A stretch of DNA of 64,000 nucleotides from Hymenobacter wooponensis. GTDB taxonomy: Bacteria > Bacteroidota > Bacteroidia > Cytophagales > Hymenobacteraceae. The stretch spans positions 124,001 through 188,000 of the forward strand of contig NZ_SRKZ01000001.1 in NCBI RefSeq assembly GCF_004745865.1. Reading direction: 5' to 3'. The translations under genes were made by a program, and so were the position numbers. Below are positions 1 through 9,011 of this stretch, piece after piece; the stretch's first letter is position 1; each line of letters starts with the position of its first letter. The notes below the pieces were generated by a model. The model searched no databases, had not been told where the DNA came from, and saw nothing but the letters and a program-made list of their open reading frames with translations.

Positions 1-1979
1 AGGTATGAGCCGGGCAAGTTGTCATTGCCATTCACGCCGTAGCTGGCCCGTAGCTTCATATTGTTCACGAAAGGCAAGGCGCTCTTGAAGAACTCCTCCT
101 CGCTTAGCCGCCAGCCTACCGAAGCCGCACCAAAGTTGCCGTACTGGCGGGTCCGGTCAAAACGCGACGAGCCGTCGCGACGGAAGCTTCCCGTAATCAG
201 GTAACGGTTTTTAAAATCGTAGTTGGCCTGCGCGAAGTAGGAGCGCTTTGCCCACTCGTCTTCGCCCCCACCTACGGTTGGTGTGGCATTAGTGCTAGCG
301 CTCTGCACAAAATAGTACTGAGGTACTGACTGGAAGCCTGTGGAGCGGGCTGAGGTGTTATCGCCGCGGTAAGCCTGCTCAGAGTAGCCCAGTATGGCAT
401 TTATGCCATGCTCGCCAAAACGCTTATTGAAATTGAGGGTATTTTCCACAAGCAGTGTGCTTTGGAAGCCCCGGTTTTCATTTAGGTAAGTCTGGTCTAT
501 ATCAGGGTCACCTAGACGAATTCGGCCTTCTTTGCGCGCATCTTTGTCGAAGTACAGATGCCCCTCCAAACCTAAGTTTAACCGGTACGAGAGGAAATCC
601 GTGAAGCTGAATTCGGCATTGGCGCTGGCTTGCAGACGCTCGTTGCGCTGGGTACGGGTCAGAATTTCCTGAGCCGCAATAGGGTTGACCGAATAGTTGA
701 ATAGCGCCGCGTTACCATAACCATAGCCACTTGTAGTAGAAGGGTCGCGCACAGGTATGCCCGGTAGCATGGTCAGCACGTCCACGAAGGCTACGTTGTT
801 AAGCAGTGTGGTATTGACGTGGGTTAGCAGAGCGCTTTGGCTTAATTTAAGCCGGCCACGCGTCAGTCCCGAATTTAGGCGCAGACTATAACGCTCAAAA
901 GACGGCCCTTTCACTATACCCTCTTGATTAAAGTAACCAGCCGAAATCAAGAAGTTGCTGGCACTCTTGTCACCCTGATTGCCGCCCGAAAAGGAGAGGT
1001 TATAGTCTTGTACACGACCAGTCTGGAAGAACTCTTTCTGCCAGTCCGTATCAATAGCATTGGTGAATGTACCTCCGGCTTTGTTGGCACCGGGCAATGG
1101 TGGCAAACCTGCATTGGCATAAGCCAGAGCGCTACGGTCAGCCCACTCACTGTGGTTCACCATGTCGTAGCTCCGGTAAATGCTTTCCGTCCCGACATAT
1201 CCGTTGAAGCTCACCTTGGGCGTGCCAGATACTCCACGTTTAGTAGTAATTACGATAACCCCATTGGCGCCCCGCGAGCCGTACACCGCCGTAGAAGAAG
1301 CGTCTTTCAGTACCGTCGTCGATTCAATATCGTTTGGGCTGAGGTCTCGGATGTTGTCCGTCCATAGTCCATCAATCACATATAACGGATTGCTGCCGTT
1401 AGAAAAACTTCCGATGCCACGGATAACAATATTTGGCACAGCGCCTGGAGCGCCTGAACCTTCAACTTGCACACCAGGTGTGCGACCCTGAATAGCTTGG
1501 GCCAACGTGGGTACGGGCGTCTTATTAGCTTCGCGTACATCTAAGCTACTTACTGAACTGCTCAGGTTCTGGCGGTCCTGGGCTAGATAACCGACTACCA
1601 CTACTTCAGATAGTGAACGGTTGTCGGGCACCAAGCTAATATTCACCGAAGTACGGCCGCTTACGGGTACGTCCTGCGAGGTGTATCCTACAAAGGAGAA
1701 GACGATGGTACCGTTATCGGGCGCCGTTAGAGTGTAGCGACCTTCAATATCCGTTTGGGTACCTGTAGTAGAGCCTTTTACTACTACGTTTACGCCGGGT
1801 AGGCCAGCGCCTTTTTCATCTACCACTCTGCCAGAAACTGTGATATCGGGCTGGGCAACTTCAAGGAGTGAAGCAGCGCGTGGTGCGGGGGTAGCCTCTG
1901 CCAATACAGACTGGAGAGGCAGGCAGCACATGAGGGCCGGCAGGGTCATCCGGCGCATTTTGGGTATGGGCTTTCTCAT
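1..1979 (-). CDS. SusC/RagA family TonB-linked outer membrane protein (partial, C-terminus off window)
   Basis: Outer-membrane TonB-dependent importer of the SusC/RagA type, the pore of a SusCD-like glycan or oligopeptide uptake pair. About 659 N-terminal residues are present; these proteins are usually near 1000 residues, and the rest lies beyond the left edge. Reading the minus strand from 1979 gives a signal peptide (about 1-28), a carboxypeptidase-D-like regulatory fold (about 45-118, with SGRVVDEKGAGLPGVNV), a TonB-box-like SEVVVVG (124-130), then plug motifs LYVIDG (199-204) and YGSRGANGVIVITTK (233-247), then barrel sequence. The ATG at 1979 fits the signal peptide. The SusD partner would be downstream, outside the window. 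Two operator-like repeats lie 31-74 bp upstream. The substrate cannot be deduced. Confidence 0.95.
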   Translation of the reverse strand, partial: MRKPIPKMRRMTLPALMCCLPLQSVLAEATPAPRAASLLEVAQPDITVSGRVVDEKGAGLPGVNVVVKGSTTGTQTDIEGRYTLTAPDNGTIVFSFVGYTSQDVPVSGRTSVNISLVPDNRSLSEVVVVGYLAQDRQNLSSSVSSLDVREANKTPVPTLAQAIQGRTPGVQVEGSGAPGAVPNIVIRGIGSFSNGSNPLYVIDGLWTDNIRDLSPNDIESTTVLKDASSTAVYGSRGANGVIVITTKRGVSGTPKVSFNGYVGTESIYRSYDMVNHSEWADRSALAYANAGLPPLPGANKAGGTFTNAIDTDWQKEFFQTGRVQDYNLSFSGGNQGDKSASNFLISAGYFNQEGIVKGPSFERYSLRLNSGLTRGRLKLSQSALLTHVNTTLLNNVAFVDVLTMLPGIPVRDPSTTSGYGYGNAALFNYSVNPIAAQEILTRTQRNERLQASANAEFSFTDFLSYRLNLGLEGHLYFDKDARKEGRIRLGDPDIDQTYLNENRGFQSTLLVENTLNFNKRFGEHGINAILGYSEQAYRGDNTSARSTGFQSVPQYYFVQSASTNATPTVGGGEDEWAKRSYFAQANYDFKNRYLITGSFRRDGSSRFDRTRQYGNFGAASVGWRLSEEEFFKSALPFVNNMKLRASYGVNGNDNLPGSY

Positions 1980-2009
1980 GAAAAAATTGTGGGAATTGAG
2001 GTGAATTAA

Positions 2010-2025
2010 CACAAACGATTGTGTG
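2010..2025 (-). promoter_or_regulatory. Operator-like near-palindrome, copy 1
   Basis: The 16-mer CACAAACGATTGTGTG occurs here and again exactly at 2038-2053. Its central 14 bp are a palindrome around CG with one mismatched pair (12 of 14 positions match). A CG-centred near-palindrome of this size resembles LacI-family operators. It lies 31 bp upstream of the susC start. Function is inferred; no LacI gene is in the window. Confidence 0.5.
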
Positions 2026-2037
2026 ATCAGTCAAATG

Positions 2038-2053
2038 CACAAACGATTGTGTG
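2038..2053 (-). promoter_or_regulatory. Operator-like near-palindrome, copy 2
   Basis: Second exact copy of the 16-mer at 2010-2025, with start-to-start spacing of 28 bp. Two identical sites so close together, in front of an importer gene and nowhere else noticed in the window, suggest a cooperative regulator site for susC. Confidence 0.5.
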
Positions 2054-2650
2054 GAGGATCAAAAAAATTTGAGTTAATGAAAAACGGGCTTTTTCGGCCG
2101 CTAGCGCACTTTCTGGGGGAAATGAGTGCCTTAATTGTTCAGCAACTAGCTTGTTAGCTGAGTAAGGTTAATAAAAACGCAACATATAACCAACAAATTA
2201 TTACAAGTGCTTTTGCGGTTTAAGTCTGAGTTTTAGAGTAGACACCGCGTGTTCTTAAACATAAAATCACCCTTCTCTTTCTAACTTCCCACATTCTGTA
2301 GCTCCTTCTACTATACAATACTAAATAGTACTAGGTGTGTGGCTTTGACCGAAACTATTGCTAGGTCCTATACCACTCCTCCTGCTTCTCTCTGTGACTC
2401 TAGGCCACCAATTTTAGAGTAGCAGATGTTAAAACGCGTTTAAGTCCGTTATGCTTATAAGGTAAGTAGCTTGAGCTTGCTTTGGTCTTGATACACCAAT
2501 TACTTCAGTGTAACTACTGCCATGTAAACAGCTGGTTGTAAATCTGTCTTCTAAACAATATTTGTGCAAAATCAACTACTCCTTACTCTTTCAGCGTAGC
2601 CTATGTAATCTTCATACTTTCAGCTTATTCCCCCATCCTAGTGCCTCTCT

Positions 2651-3073
2651 ATGCAAAAGCTCCCTTGTATATTATTAGTAGATGATGACCGTACTACCAA
2701 CTACCTCAATCAGCGGTTACTTGAAAAGCTAGATGTTGCTGAACAGCTGCTGGTAGCGCACAACGGCCAAGAGGCCTTGACTCTGCTCAACAAGCACTGT
2801 CACAACCCTACGGCTGATTGCCCGGTGTTGGTGCTGTTGGATATGAAAATGCCCATCATGGACGGCTTTTCCTTTTTAGAGGCCTACAAACAGTTACCAG
2901 ACACGCAGCAACGAAATATTCTGGTGGTAATGCTGTCCACATCACTACATCCGCAGGATGTGCAGCGCGCCCAAGAACTACCCATCACGGCCTTTCTGAA
3001 TAAGCCCCTCACCAACGAGAAGGTCCGACAACTTCTTAACCTTCATTACAGCCAAGAGCGCTCTGCTTTATAA
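2651..3073 (+). CDS. Single-domain response regulator (CheY-like receiver)
   Basis: A 140-residue stand-alone receiver domain with no output domain. The acidic pocket is D11/D12, the phospho-acceptor is D64 in LLDMKMPIMDGF, the switch residue is S96 or T97 in MLSTS, and the conserved lysine is K118 in FLNKPL. Such proteins accept phosphate from a histidine kinase and act by protein contact. Its spacing of motifs resembles the Rcp1-type receivers common in Bacteroidota, which often pair with phytochrome or hybrid kinases. No kinase is adjacent: the neighbours are susC (divergent) and a beta-galactosidase (convergent). The gene ends before a strong bidirectional hairpin. Partner and output are unknown. 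Confidence 0.9.
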   Translation: MQKLPCILLVDDDRTTNYLNQRLLEKLDVAEQLLVAHNGQEALTLLNKHCHNPTADCPVLVLLDMKMPIMDGFSFLEAYKQLPDTQQRNILVVMLSTSLHPQDVQRAQELPITAFLNKPLTNEKVRQLLNLHYSQERSAL

Positions 3074-3206
3074 GCGTGGTCAGCAGTGCTAGAAATTTGC
3101 CTCTTGGGGCGCCCTTGCTAACCATAATTGAACAACCTATCAGTAAGCTCAGCAGAACCTTTTAGTAGCTTACCTGCTCGGCCTAGGCCACCATCAGCAT
3201 TCACAA

Positions 3207-3262
3207 AAAAGCCTCTATGGCGCAAGCCCCTTCAGAGTGGGTCTTGCGCCATAGAGGCTTTT
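3207..3262. terminator. Bidirectional terminator hairpin, perfect 20-bp stem
   Basis: Arms 3207-3226 and 3243-3262 are perfect inverted repeats of 20 bp with a 16-nt loop, flanked by A-runs on the left and T-runs on the right. It separates the convergent response regulator and beta-galactosidase genes, so it can serve both strands. Confidence 0.85.
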
Positions 3263-3370
3263 GATACGCCGCTAAGTACAGTCCTTACCAATTCACTATC
3301 CCTGCCGGCTGGTATTGCCTAGTGATTTATACTGCAGGCAGAATGGCCTTGCAGCAAGAGGTTAGTGATG

Positions 3371-5845
3371 CTACTTCTGTTTGGCAGGTTGCTCCGTCTT
3401 GAGACTGATAACGGCACTCTTTAAGCCCTTGCCCGCCACCTTCAATTGCACTGGGCCAGCTTGGTTGGTGGCTTGCACCAACGCTACAACCTGCCCTTGA
3501 AATGCCTGCATTCGGGGCTCATGGAATAGCTCCAGGCTAGCTGCGTTGCCGTTGGCGGCGGCCCGGAATCGGCCAGCGCCGCTTACAGAAAACTGCAGCT
3601 GGTTGGAGGCCTCCGGGCAAAGGTTTCCCTGTGCATCCTCTACGCGGGCCGTTACATAGGCCAGGTCGTGTCCGTCGGCGGTCAGGTTTGTGCGGTCGGC
3701 TACGAGCTTAATGTGGTGGGGCTTGCCGGCGGTTTTTACTTCCTCTTCTGCCACTGCCTTGCCCTGCGCATCGTAGGCCACTACTTTAATGCTGCCGGGC
3801 TCATATTTCACCTCATTCCACATCAGGCGGTAACGCGCCTGGGGGGTGCCAGTCGTTGACTTGGTTTGACGGCCTTGGCTCTTCCCATTCACAAATAGCT
3901 CGGCGGAGGGGTAGCTGGTGTAGCAGAATACCGGCGTAGTCTGCCCTTCACGTCCGGGCCAAGTCCAGTGAGGCAACAGGTGAAGCGTGGGCGAAGCGGT
4001 GTTCCAGCGTGCACGGTACAGGTAGAACCGATCTTTGGGCATGGTTGCCAGATCCATAATACCGAAGTACGAACTGTGCGAAGGCCACTTCTCGTCGTAG
4101 GGCGTGGGCTCGCCCAGGTAGTCGAAGCCTGTCCACACAAACTCACCCAACACGTACGGCAGGTCGTCCTGCACTACAAACTCCTCGTCGGGCGTTTGCG
4201 ACCAGTTGCAAGCTTCCAGATCATAGGACGACGACTGATTATCGCTGTACTTCTTGTCTTTGGCTACAACTACCGGAAACTTATATACCCCTCGTGAGCT
4301 GACGGTAGAAGCCGTTTCGGAGCCCAGCAGAAAGCCTTGGGGTAGCTTGCTGTGCGCCTCTGGGTAGCGGTGGGGCTTGTAGTTGAACCCGGGAATATCC
4401 AGCACCGAGGCAAAGTTGTTCTTAATGGCATCGTCGATGCGGTCCATGCCGGCGGTTACGGGACGCGAAGGGTCTTCGCGGTGCACGATGTCCTGCAGTT
4501 GCTTGGCCAGTTTGTTGCCACCGGGCATACTCTGGTCGGGCACCTCATTACCAATGCTCCACATAATAACCGATGGATGATTTCGGTCTCGCTGCACCAT
4601 ATTCACCAAGTCTTTTTCAGCCCACTGATCAAAGTACTGGCTGTACCCGTTTTTCACCTTGGGTGTCTTCCACTCGTCAAACGACTCTACCATCAGCATA
4701 AAGCCCATTTCATCGCACAGGCTTACCAGCTCCGGCGCGGGCATGTTGTGGGTAGTCCGGATAGCATCACAGCCCATTTCCTTCAGAAGCGTGAGCTGCC
4801 GGCGGAGGGCCGCCACGTTGATAGCCGCCCCCAAAGGCCCTAAATCGTGGTGGTTACATACCCCTTTAAACTTGCGTAGCTGCCCATTCAGGGAGAAGCC
4901 TTTGGTGGCATCGAACCGGAAGGAACGGATGCCGAAGCGGGTGCTGTACTCATCGCGCAGCTCCTCCCCGGCATACAGCTTGGAGTAGGCGGTGTACAGC
5001 ACCGGCGTTTCTGGCGACCACAGCTTCGGTGCTTTCACCACCAGGTTTTGCTCAAACTCTTGCCCACCGGTAGCAGCCAATGGTGTAGTTACGGTAGCAA
5101 CCACCTGTCCGGCGGCATCGTGTATTTCCGTCTGAAGTCGTAGCGGGGCGGTGGCAGCGGTTGCCGCTTCGACCTTGGTTTTTAATCGCACTTTAGCGTA
5201 CTCCGTGTTGATTTCGGGCGTGGTGAGGTACGTTCCCCACACCGGTATATGCACGTCGTTGGTCACAATCAGATGCACGTTGCGGTAGAGGCCCGCCCCA
5301 GGATACCAGCGCGACGACTCAGCCTGATTTTGCAGGCGCACGGCCAGCGTATTATTACCGCCGGCCTGCAGAAAGGAAGTAATATCAAAGGAAAACGAAT
5401 TGTAGCCATAAGGCCACGAGCCTACTTCGCGGCCGTTCACGAAAACGTGCGCATTGCTCATTGCCCCGTCAAAGAGTAGCACGGCCCGCTTGCCAGCCCC
5501 AAACCCCGGCACAGATAAGGTGCGCCGGTACCAGCCAGTGCCAATGAAGGGAAGCCCGCCCGTGCGCCCAGCCTTCAGGGTAGCCTTCTGCTCATTGTTT
5601 TGCTCAATCTTGACGGCCTGCAGATCATTATTCCCATCAAATGGCCCGTAAATGGCCCAGTCGTGAGGGATGGTAACCTTCTGCCACCCGGCATCTTTGA
5701 AGTTTGGCTTAGCGGCATCGGGCACATCGCCCTTCATGAATCGCCAATCGGTGTCCAGCACGTACTCCTGGCGGACTTGCGCCACTGTCAGCCGGCTGGT
5801 CAATAGCATGAGCAGAAGGAAAAGTGGGGTAACCTGGGCCCGCAT
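3371..5845 (-). CDS. Glycoside hydrolase family 2 beta-galactosidase, secreted (GalB-like)
   Basis: Predicted exported glycosidase that hydrolyses terminal beta-galactosides. The frame extends upstream to 5932, but the ATG at 5845 begins a clear signal peptide (MRAQVTPLFLLLMLL...VAQ), so that start is used (824 residues). Domain order: sugar-binding jelly roll (about 25-200), Ig-like domain (about 215-310), TIM barrel (about 315-590), then a DUF4982-like and a further Ig-like C-terminal domain. The acid/base is E434 in SIGNEVPDQ; the nucleophile is probably E510 in LLGSETAST, by position in the barrel. WTGFDYLGEPTPY is typical of the Bacteroidota subgroup named GalB. Not clustered with a SusD or regulator in this window, though a SusC gene is 1.4 kb away. 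Specificity within family 2 is not proven. Confidence 0.9.
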   Translation of the reverse strand: MRAQVTPLFLLLMLLTSRLTVAQVRQEYVLDTDWRFMKGDVPDAAKPNFKDAGWQKVTIPHDWAIYGPFDGNNDLQAVKIEQNNEQKATLKAGRTGGLPFIGTGWYRRTLSVPGFGAGKRAVLLFDGAMSNAHVFVNGREVGSWPYGYNSFSFDITSFLQAGGNNTLAVRLQNQAESSRWYPGAGLYRNVHLIVTNDVHIPVWGTYLTTPEINTEYAKVRLKTKVEAATAATAPLRLQTEIHDAAGQVVATVTTPLAATGGQEFEQNLVVKAPKLWSPETPVLYTAYSKLYAGEELRDEYSTRFGIRSFRFDATKGFSLNGQLRKFKGVCNHHDLGPLGAAINVAALRRQLTLLKEMGCDAIRTTHNMPAPELVSLCDEMGFMLMVESFDEWKTPKVKNGYSQYFDQWAEKDLVNMVQRDRNHPSVIMWSIGNEVPDQSMPGGNKLAKQLQDIVHREDPSRPVTAGMDRIDDAIKNNFASVLDIPGFNYKPHRYPEAHSKLPQGFLLGSETASTVSSRGVYKFPVVVAKDKKYSDNQSSSYDLEACNWSQTPDEEFVVQDDLPYVLGEFVWTGFDYLGEPTPYDEKWPSHSSYFGIMDLATMPKDRFYLYRARWNTASPTLHLLPHWTWPGREGQTTPVFCYTSYPSAELFVNGKSQGRQTKSTTGTPQARYRLMWNEVKYEPGSIKVVAYDAQGKAVAEEEVKTAGKPHHIKLVADRTNLTADGHDLAYVTARVEDAQGNLCPEASNQLQFSVSGAGRFRAAANGNAASLELFHEPRMQAFQGQVVALVQATNQAGPVQLKVAGKGLKSAVISLKTEQPAKQK

Positions 5846-6147
5846 AAGCTTGCAACAGCGTGTAATCATGAAGCGTGGAAGAGGCTGGCAACGCCAGACA
5901 GGAGGTGAACAATGTGGGCCCTGCAACGACAAGGCAACGGCGAAAGCTACTGGATCAGGGCTGAAACACCTAGCAATACCATACCTACGGCATTCCAGGG
6001 CTTCAAGCCGGACGTAGTATTTCAGCTTGCACCAACAGGCCTACAGGATTTATAGGACGCAGAATTACTGGTTTTTGAGGATTGCGGCCAGCTCGTGGGA
6101 GGAACACCTTTGCAGAGTCTTCAACACCAGTATTTTTCTCCTTGGTT

Positions 6148-7221
6148 ATGCCACTACTCCACCGCGTTCCTGGCTTGTTCTTACTCTGGCTGACTGGCCT
6201 AGCCTTCCTAACTGCCTGCTCTAAAGAACCTGCGGATACTCCCGAACCTACCCCTGGCCTAGAAAAGGTTTTGCGCGAGCAGGCCGACTACACCACCTTG
6301 GTAGCGGCCCTCACCAAAACTGACTTGCTGCCTGCCCTGCGCAGTGCGAAGCCACTGACTCTGCTAGCGCCCACTAACGCAGCATTCGCCGAGTTGCAGG
6401 GTACTCCCTACACGTCGGCTCCCAGTATTGAGGCTCTTACGGACGCCCACCAGGTTGCCGAGCTGCGCGAACTGTTGTTATACCACATGCTTCCCGACCA
6501 ATTACTGAGCAGCCTGAAAGTATTTGAAGACAAACCCTTCACAACCTTGGCTGCTGCTAGAGGCCGCAACACCACTCAGCTTTACATAGAGTCTTGGGAT
6601 ACGCGCTACTATATCAATGGCTACCTCACCGCCCAAACAATTAGCCCAGGCGAAAGCACTGACGGCGGAGTAGTGTACTCTATAAACCATGTGTTGCGCC
6701 CTCCTACCCTGACGGTAGCTGACTTTTTGCAAAATAAGGCGGCCCAACCTAGTTCCGGCTATACCCTATTTTGGCAGGCTTTGCAGCGCCCGGCTGCTAG
6801 TGGCCTACGCACGCAACTGGCCGATGCCAGTCTCCAATACACTGTGTTGCTCCCCACTGATGCTGGCCTACTGCAAACCCTGCGCTTCCTTAACCCAACC
6901 TGGACCGATCTAGCACAAGTTCCGGACGCTCAGCTCCTGGCTCTAGTACAATTGCATGTGCTCCCCCAGCACCTCACCTCGTTTGGCATGCTAGGAGCCG
7001 ACAAACCTTTTCCCACCCTGGCTGGCACTTCTTGGCCTCAGTCACTCACCTTCAAGGGCAGTATTTCGCTTGCTACTATCCCTCCGACGCATAACCTCCA
7101 TGTTGCTACTTACGCGCAGTTTACTAGTGTTCCTGAAGATCAACAGCCACGCATTACCGACCTTGATATACTAGCCACAAATGGCGTGGTGCATCTGGTA
7201 GATGCAGCGGTGAAGCCATAA
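6148..7221 (+). CDS. Lipoprotein with two fasciclin (FAS1) domains
   Basis: Probable surface or periplasmic adhesion-type lipoprotein. The frame is open from 6082, but the ATG at 6148 gives a lipoprotein signal (MPLLHRVPGLFLLWLTGLAFLTAC would run to the lipidated cysteine at residue 24). Two FAS1 repeats follow: the first at about 45-200 with LTLLAPTNAAFAEL, YHMLPDQLL and INHVL; the second at about 210-355 with YTVLLPTDAGLL, LHVLPQHL and NGVVHLVDA. FAS1 domains mediate cell adhesion or matrix contacts in many organisms; the ligand here is unknown. It is divergent from the beta-galactosidase and ends in a near-perfect hairpin terminator. Confidence 0.9.
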   Translation: MPLLHRVPGLFLLWLTGLAFLTACSKEPADTPEPTPGLEKVLREQADYTTLVAALTKTDLLPALRSAKPLTLLAPTNAAFAELQGTPYTSAPSIEALTDAHQVAELRELLLYHMLPDQLLSSLKVFEDKPFTTLAAARGRNTTQLYIESWDTRYYINGYLTAQTISPGESTDGGVVYSINHVLRPPTLTVADFLQNKAAQPSSGYTLFWQALQRPAASGLRTQLADASLQYTVLLPTDAGLLQTLRFLNPTWTDLAQVPDAQLLALVQLHVLPQHLTSFGMLGADKPFPTLAGTSWPQSLTFKGSISLATIPPTHNLHVATYAQFTSVPEDQQPRITDLDILATNGVVHLVDAAVKP

Positions 7222-7247
7222 GTAACCTGTTACGAGTTCTAAGAGGC

Positions 7248-7302
7248 ACTTCCCTGCAGCCTCTGCGAAGCGGTGTCTTTGCAGAGCCTGCAGGGAAGTT
7301 TT
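7248..7302 (+). terminator. Rho-independent terminator after the fasciclin gene
   Basis: Arms 7248-7266 and 7281-7299 pair over 19 bp with one mismatch, with a 14-nt loop, and end in TTTT. Confidence 0.8.
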
Positions 7303-7386
7303 CAGTTGACATGACTAGATAAATACCTGCGTAGTATACAAGCGAAACAATATGACGCATATTTACGACATACTTCATAGAGCTTT

Positions 7387-7731
7387 ATGACCTACGCCAA
7401 AACCAGCGCGTTTACGGAAGAGCAACAGCAGCTAGCCCGCGTGGCTAAAGCCCTAGCACACCCAGCTCGCGTGGCTATTATTCAGCTGCTGGCCTCTAAA
7501 ACCACGTGTATCTCCGGCGACATTGCCGCTGAGCTTCCCCTCTCCCGTACTACCGTCTCGCAGCACCTGCAAGAATTAAAGGCGCTGGACCTGATCAGGG
7601 GAGAAATTGACGGCCTGACCGTTTGCTACTGCCTCAATACCGAGCTGCTGCGGCAGGTACATCAGCAATTCACAGCTTTCTTTCTAGAGGCCTCTTCCAC
7701 TGCGTGCGCACCTGGCGACGCTTGCTGCTAA
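7387..7731 (+). CDS. arsR: ArsR family metalloregulatory repressor
   Basis: Winged-helix repressor of 114 residues that opens the arsenic cluster. The helix-turn-helix spans about 44-70 ([18 protein letters not shown]), the standard ArsR/SmtB arrangement. The classical ELCVC metal site is not present; instead C41 sits before the recognition helix and C80/C82 lie in the wing. The C-terminus is a cysteine motif, ACAPGDACC (C107, C113, C114). A closely similar tail ends the next protein, ArsI. The cysteines are candidate arsenite or organoarsenical ligands, by inference. It is separated from arsI by 32 bp, so the four ars genes probably form one transcript repressed by this protein. Confidence 0.9.
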   Translation: MTYAKTSAFTEEQQQLARVAKALAHPARVAIIQLLASKTTCISGDIAAELPLSRTTVSQHLQELKALDLIRGEIDGLTVCYCLNTELLRQVHQQFTAFFLEASSTACAPGDACC

Positions 7732-7763
7732 CTCATCCTTATCACCCATAAGCCAACTGCCTA

Positions 7764-8342
7764 ATGGAAACTCCAGTTTTTCCCCGGATGCACGTTTCCC
7801 TGTACGTGTCTGACCTTACTGCTACGGTTAATTTCTACACGGCTTTTTTTGGCCAGCCCGCCGTGAAAGTTAAGCGTGGGTACGCCAAGTATGTGCTTGA
7901 TAACCCCTCACTCATCATCTCCTTCGTGGAGAACCCCGAGCGGGTAGCCAGCAACTTTGGCCACTTGGGGTTTCAGGTTGAAACCGTGGCCGAAATGGAG
8001 CAGCGCCTGGAGCAAGCTCGCAAGAGTGGCCTAGTGGCCCGCGAGGAAATGGGCACCAGCTGCTGTTACGCCAAGCAGGACAAGTTTTGGGTAAATGACC
8101 CGGACGGGGTAGAATGGGAGGTGTACTACTTCCATGAAGACGCGGAGTTCAACGACCCACGCTACCAGCAAGAGTACGACCAGGCCGGTAGCAGCCAGTG
8201 CTGCATTGCTCCTGCCAAAGCTGGAACTGCTGATGAGGCGGCCGAAATGCTAACCACCGCCCCCATGGCCTTTACGCTAGTAGAAGCTACGCCAGCCACG
8301 GCCCCAGTGGCTGCCTGCACGCCGGGCGGCGGGTGCTGCTAA
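7764..8342 (+). CDS. arsI: ArsI/CadI family metalloenzyme (VOC fold C-As lyase)
   Basis: Non-haem iron dioxygenase of the vicinal oxygen chelate fold; family members cleave the carbon-arsenic bond of trivalent methyl- or aryl-arsenicals to give arsenite. Visible metal ligands are H10 (MHVSLYVSD), H67 (FGHLGFQV) and E119 (EWEVYYF). The adjacent pair C100-C101 in GTSCCYAKQDKFWV is the vicinal cysteine site that binds the arsenical in ArsI, and separates ArsI from other VOC proteins. At 192 residues it is longer than the core fold because of a C-terminal extension holding QCC (145-147) and a terminal ACTPGGGCC. That extension may be an extra arsenic-binding tail. Second gene of the ars cluster; CadI-type cadmium induction is the alternative role. 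Confidence 0.9.
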   Translation: METPVFPRMHVSLYVSDLTATVNFYTAFFGQPAVKVKRGYAKYVLDNPSLIISFVENPERVASNFGHLGFQVETVAEMEQRLEQARKSGLVAREEMGTSCCYAKQDKFWVNDPDGVEWEVYYFHEDAEFNDPRYQQEYDQAGSSQCCIAPAKAGTADEAAEMLTTAPMAFTLVEATPATAPVAACTPGGGCC

Positions 8343-8393
8343 TTTTAGGTATCCGTAGGCCATAGTCAACGTCAATTTTCCTCCCTCTTCTTC

Positions 8394-8927
8394 ATGGAAC
8401 TGCAACCCTTGCTTGCTGCGCACTGGCCTGAAGTGCGTGCTATTTATGAGGAAGGCATTGCTACCGGCAATGCCACCTTCACTACCGAAGCGCCCACCTG
8501 GGATGAATGGGACCGAGGTCACCTCCAGCACAGCCGCTTAGTTGCGGCTGACGCCACTGGCTTGGTGCTGGGCTGGGCGGCCCTGTCGCCGGTATCAGGC
8601 CGCTGCGTGTACGGCGGGGTGGCCGAGATAAGTGTGTATGTGGGCGCCGCCGCCCGCGGGCAAGGGGTAGGCCATCAACTGCTGGCAGCCCTCATCACGG
8701 AGTCAGAAGCCAATGGCATCTGGACCCTGCAGGCCGGCATCTTCCCTGAAAATACCGCCAGCCTTGGTATCCACGTTAAGGCCGGGTTCCGGGAGGTGGG
8801 CCGCCGCGAACGAATCGGCCAGCTACACGGCGTATGGCGCGATACGGTGCTGCTTGAACGCCGCAGCGCCGTGGTGGGCAACAAGCTTACTGCAGCACCA
8901 GCCGCTTCTGAGCATGCCAGCCACTGA
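8394..8927 (+). CDS. arsN: GNAT N-acetyltransferase, ArsN1/phosphinothricin acetyltransferase type
   Basis: Acetyl-CoA-dependent N-acetyltransferase of the phosphinothricin acetyltransferase group. The 177-residue protein shows the acetyl-CoA loop ARGQGVGHQLL (about 87-97), the strand-turn QAGIFPENTASLGIH, and the subgroup signature GFREVGRRERIGQLHGVWRDTVLLER. Members found in ars operons (ArsN1) acetylate arsinothricin, an organoarsenical glutamate mimic, and so give resistance. Position between arsI and arsC supports the ArsN1 reading over a herbicide or antibiotic role. The last 20 residues after the GNAT core are low in recognisable features. Which substrate it prefers cannot be read from sequence. 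Confidence 0.83.
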   Translation: MELQPLLAAHWPEVRAIYEEGIATGNATFTTEAPTWDEWDRGHLQHSRLVAADATGLVLGWAALSPVSGRCVYGGVAEISVYVGAAARGQGVGHQLLAALITESEANGIWTLQAGIFPENTASLGIHVKAGFREVGRRERIGQLHGVWRDTVLLERRSAVVGNKLTAAPAASEHASH

Positions 8928-9011
8928 TGTTTTCATGCTATTCGCAGCGGCCGTTGCCTAACGCACACTTTCGGGCTTGTACCAGAGCTTCTGTTTAACT
9001 CTCTCGCACGT

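Larger units (their letters stand above)
1980..2650. other. Intergenic region between divergent susC and response regulator
   Basis: About 670 bp without a convincing gene. It is visibly richer in A and T than its neighbours. The susC-proximal end carries the paired 16-bp repeats annotated separately. I found no good TAnnTTTG promoter match on the minus strand near them. The half next to the response regulator shows no clear repeat or stem-loop. Confidence 0.6.

Noticed and set aside
3128..3322. Short plus-strand open frame after the response regulator
   Set aside because: It runs straight through the perfect 20-bp terminator hairpin, so it is unlikely to be translated.
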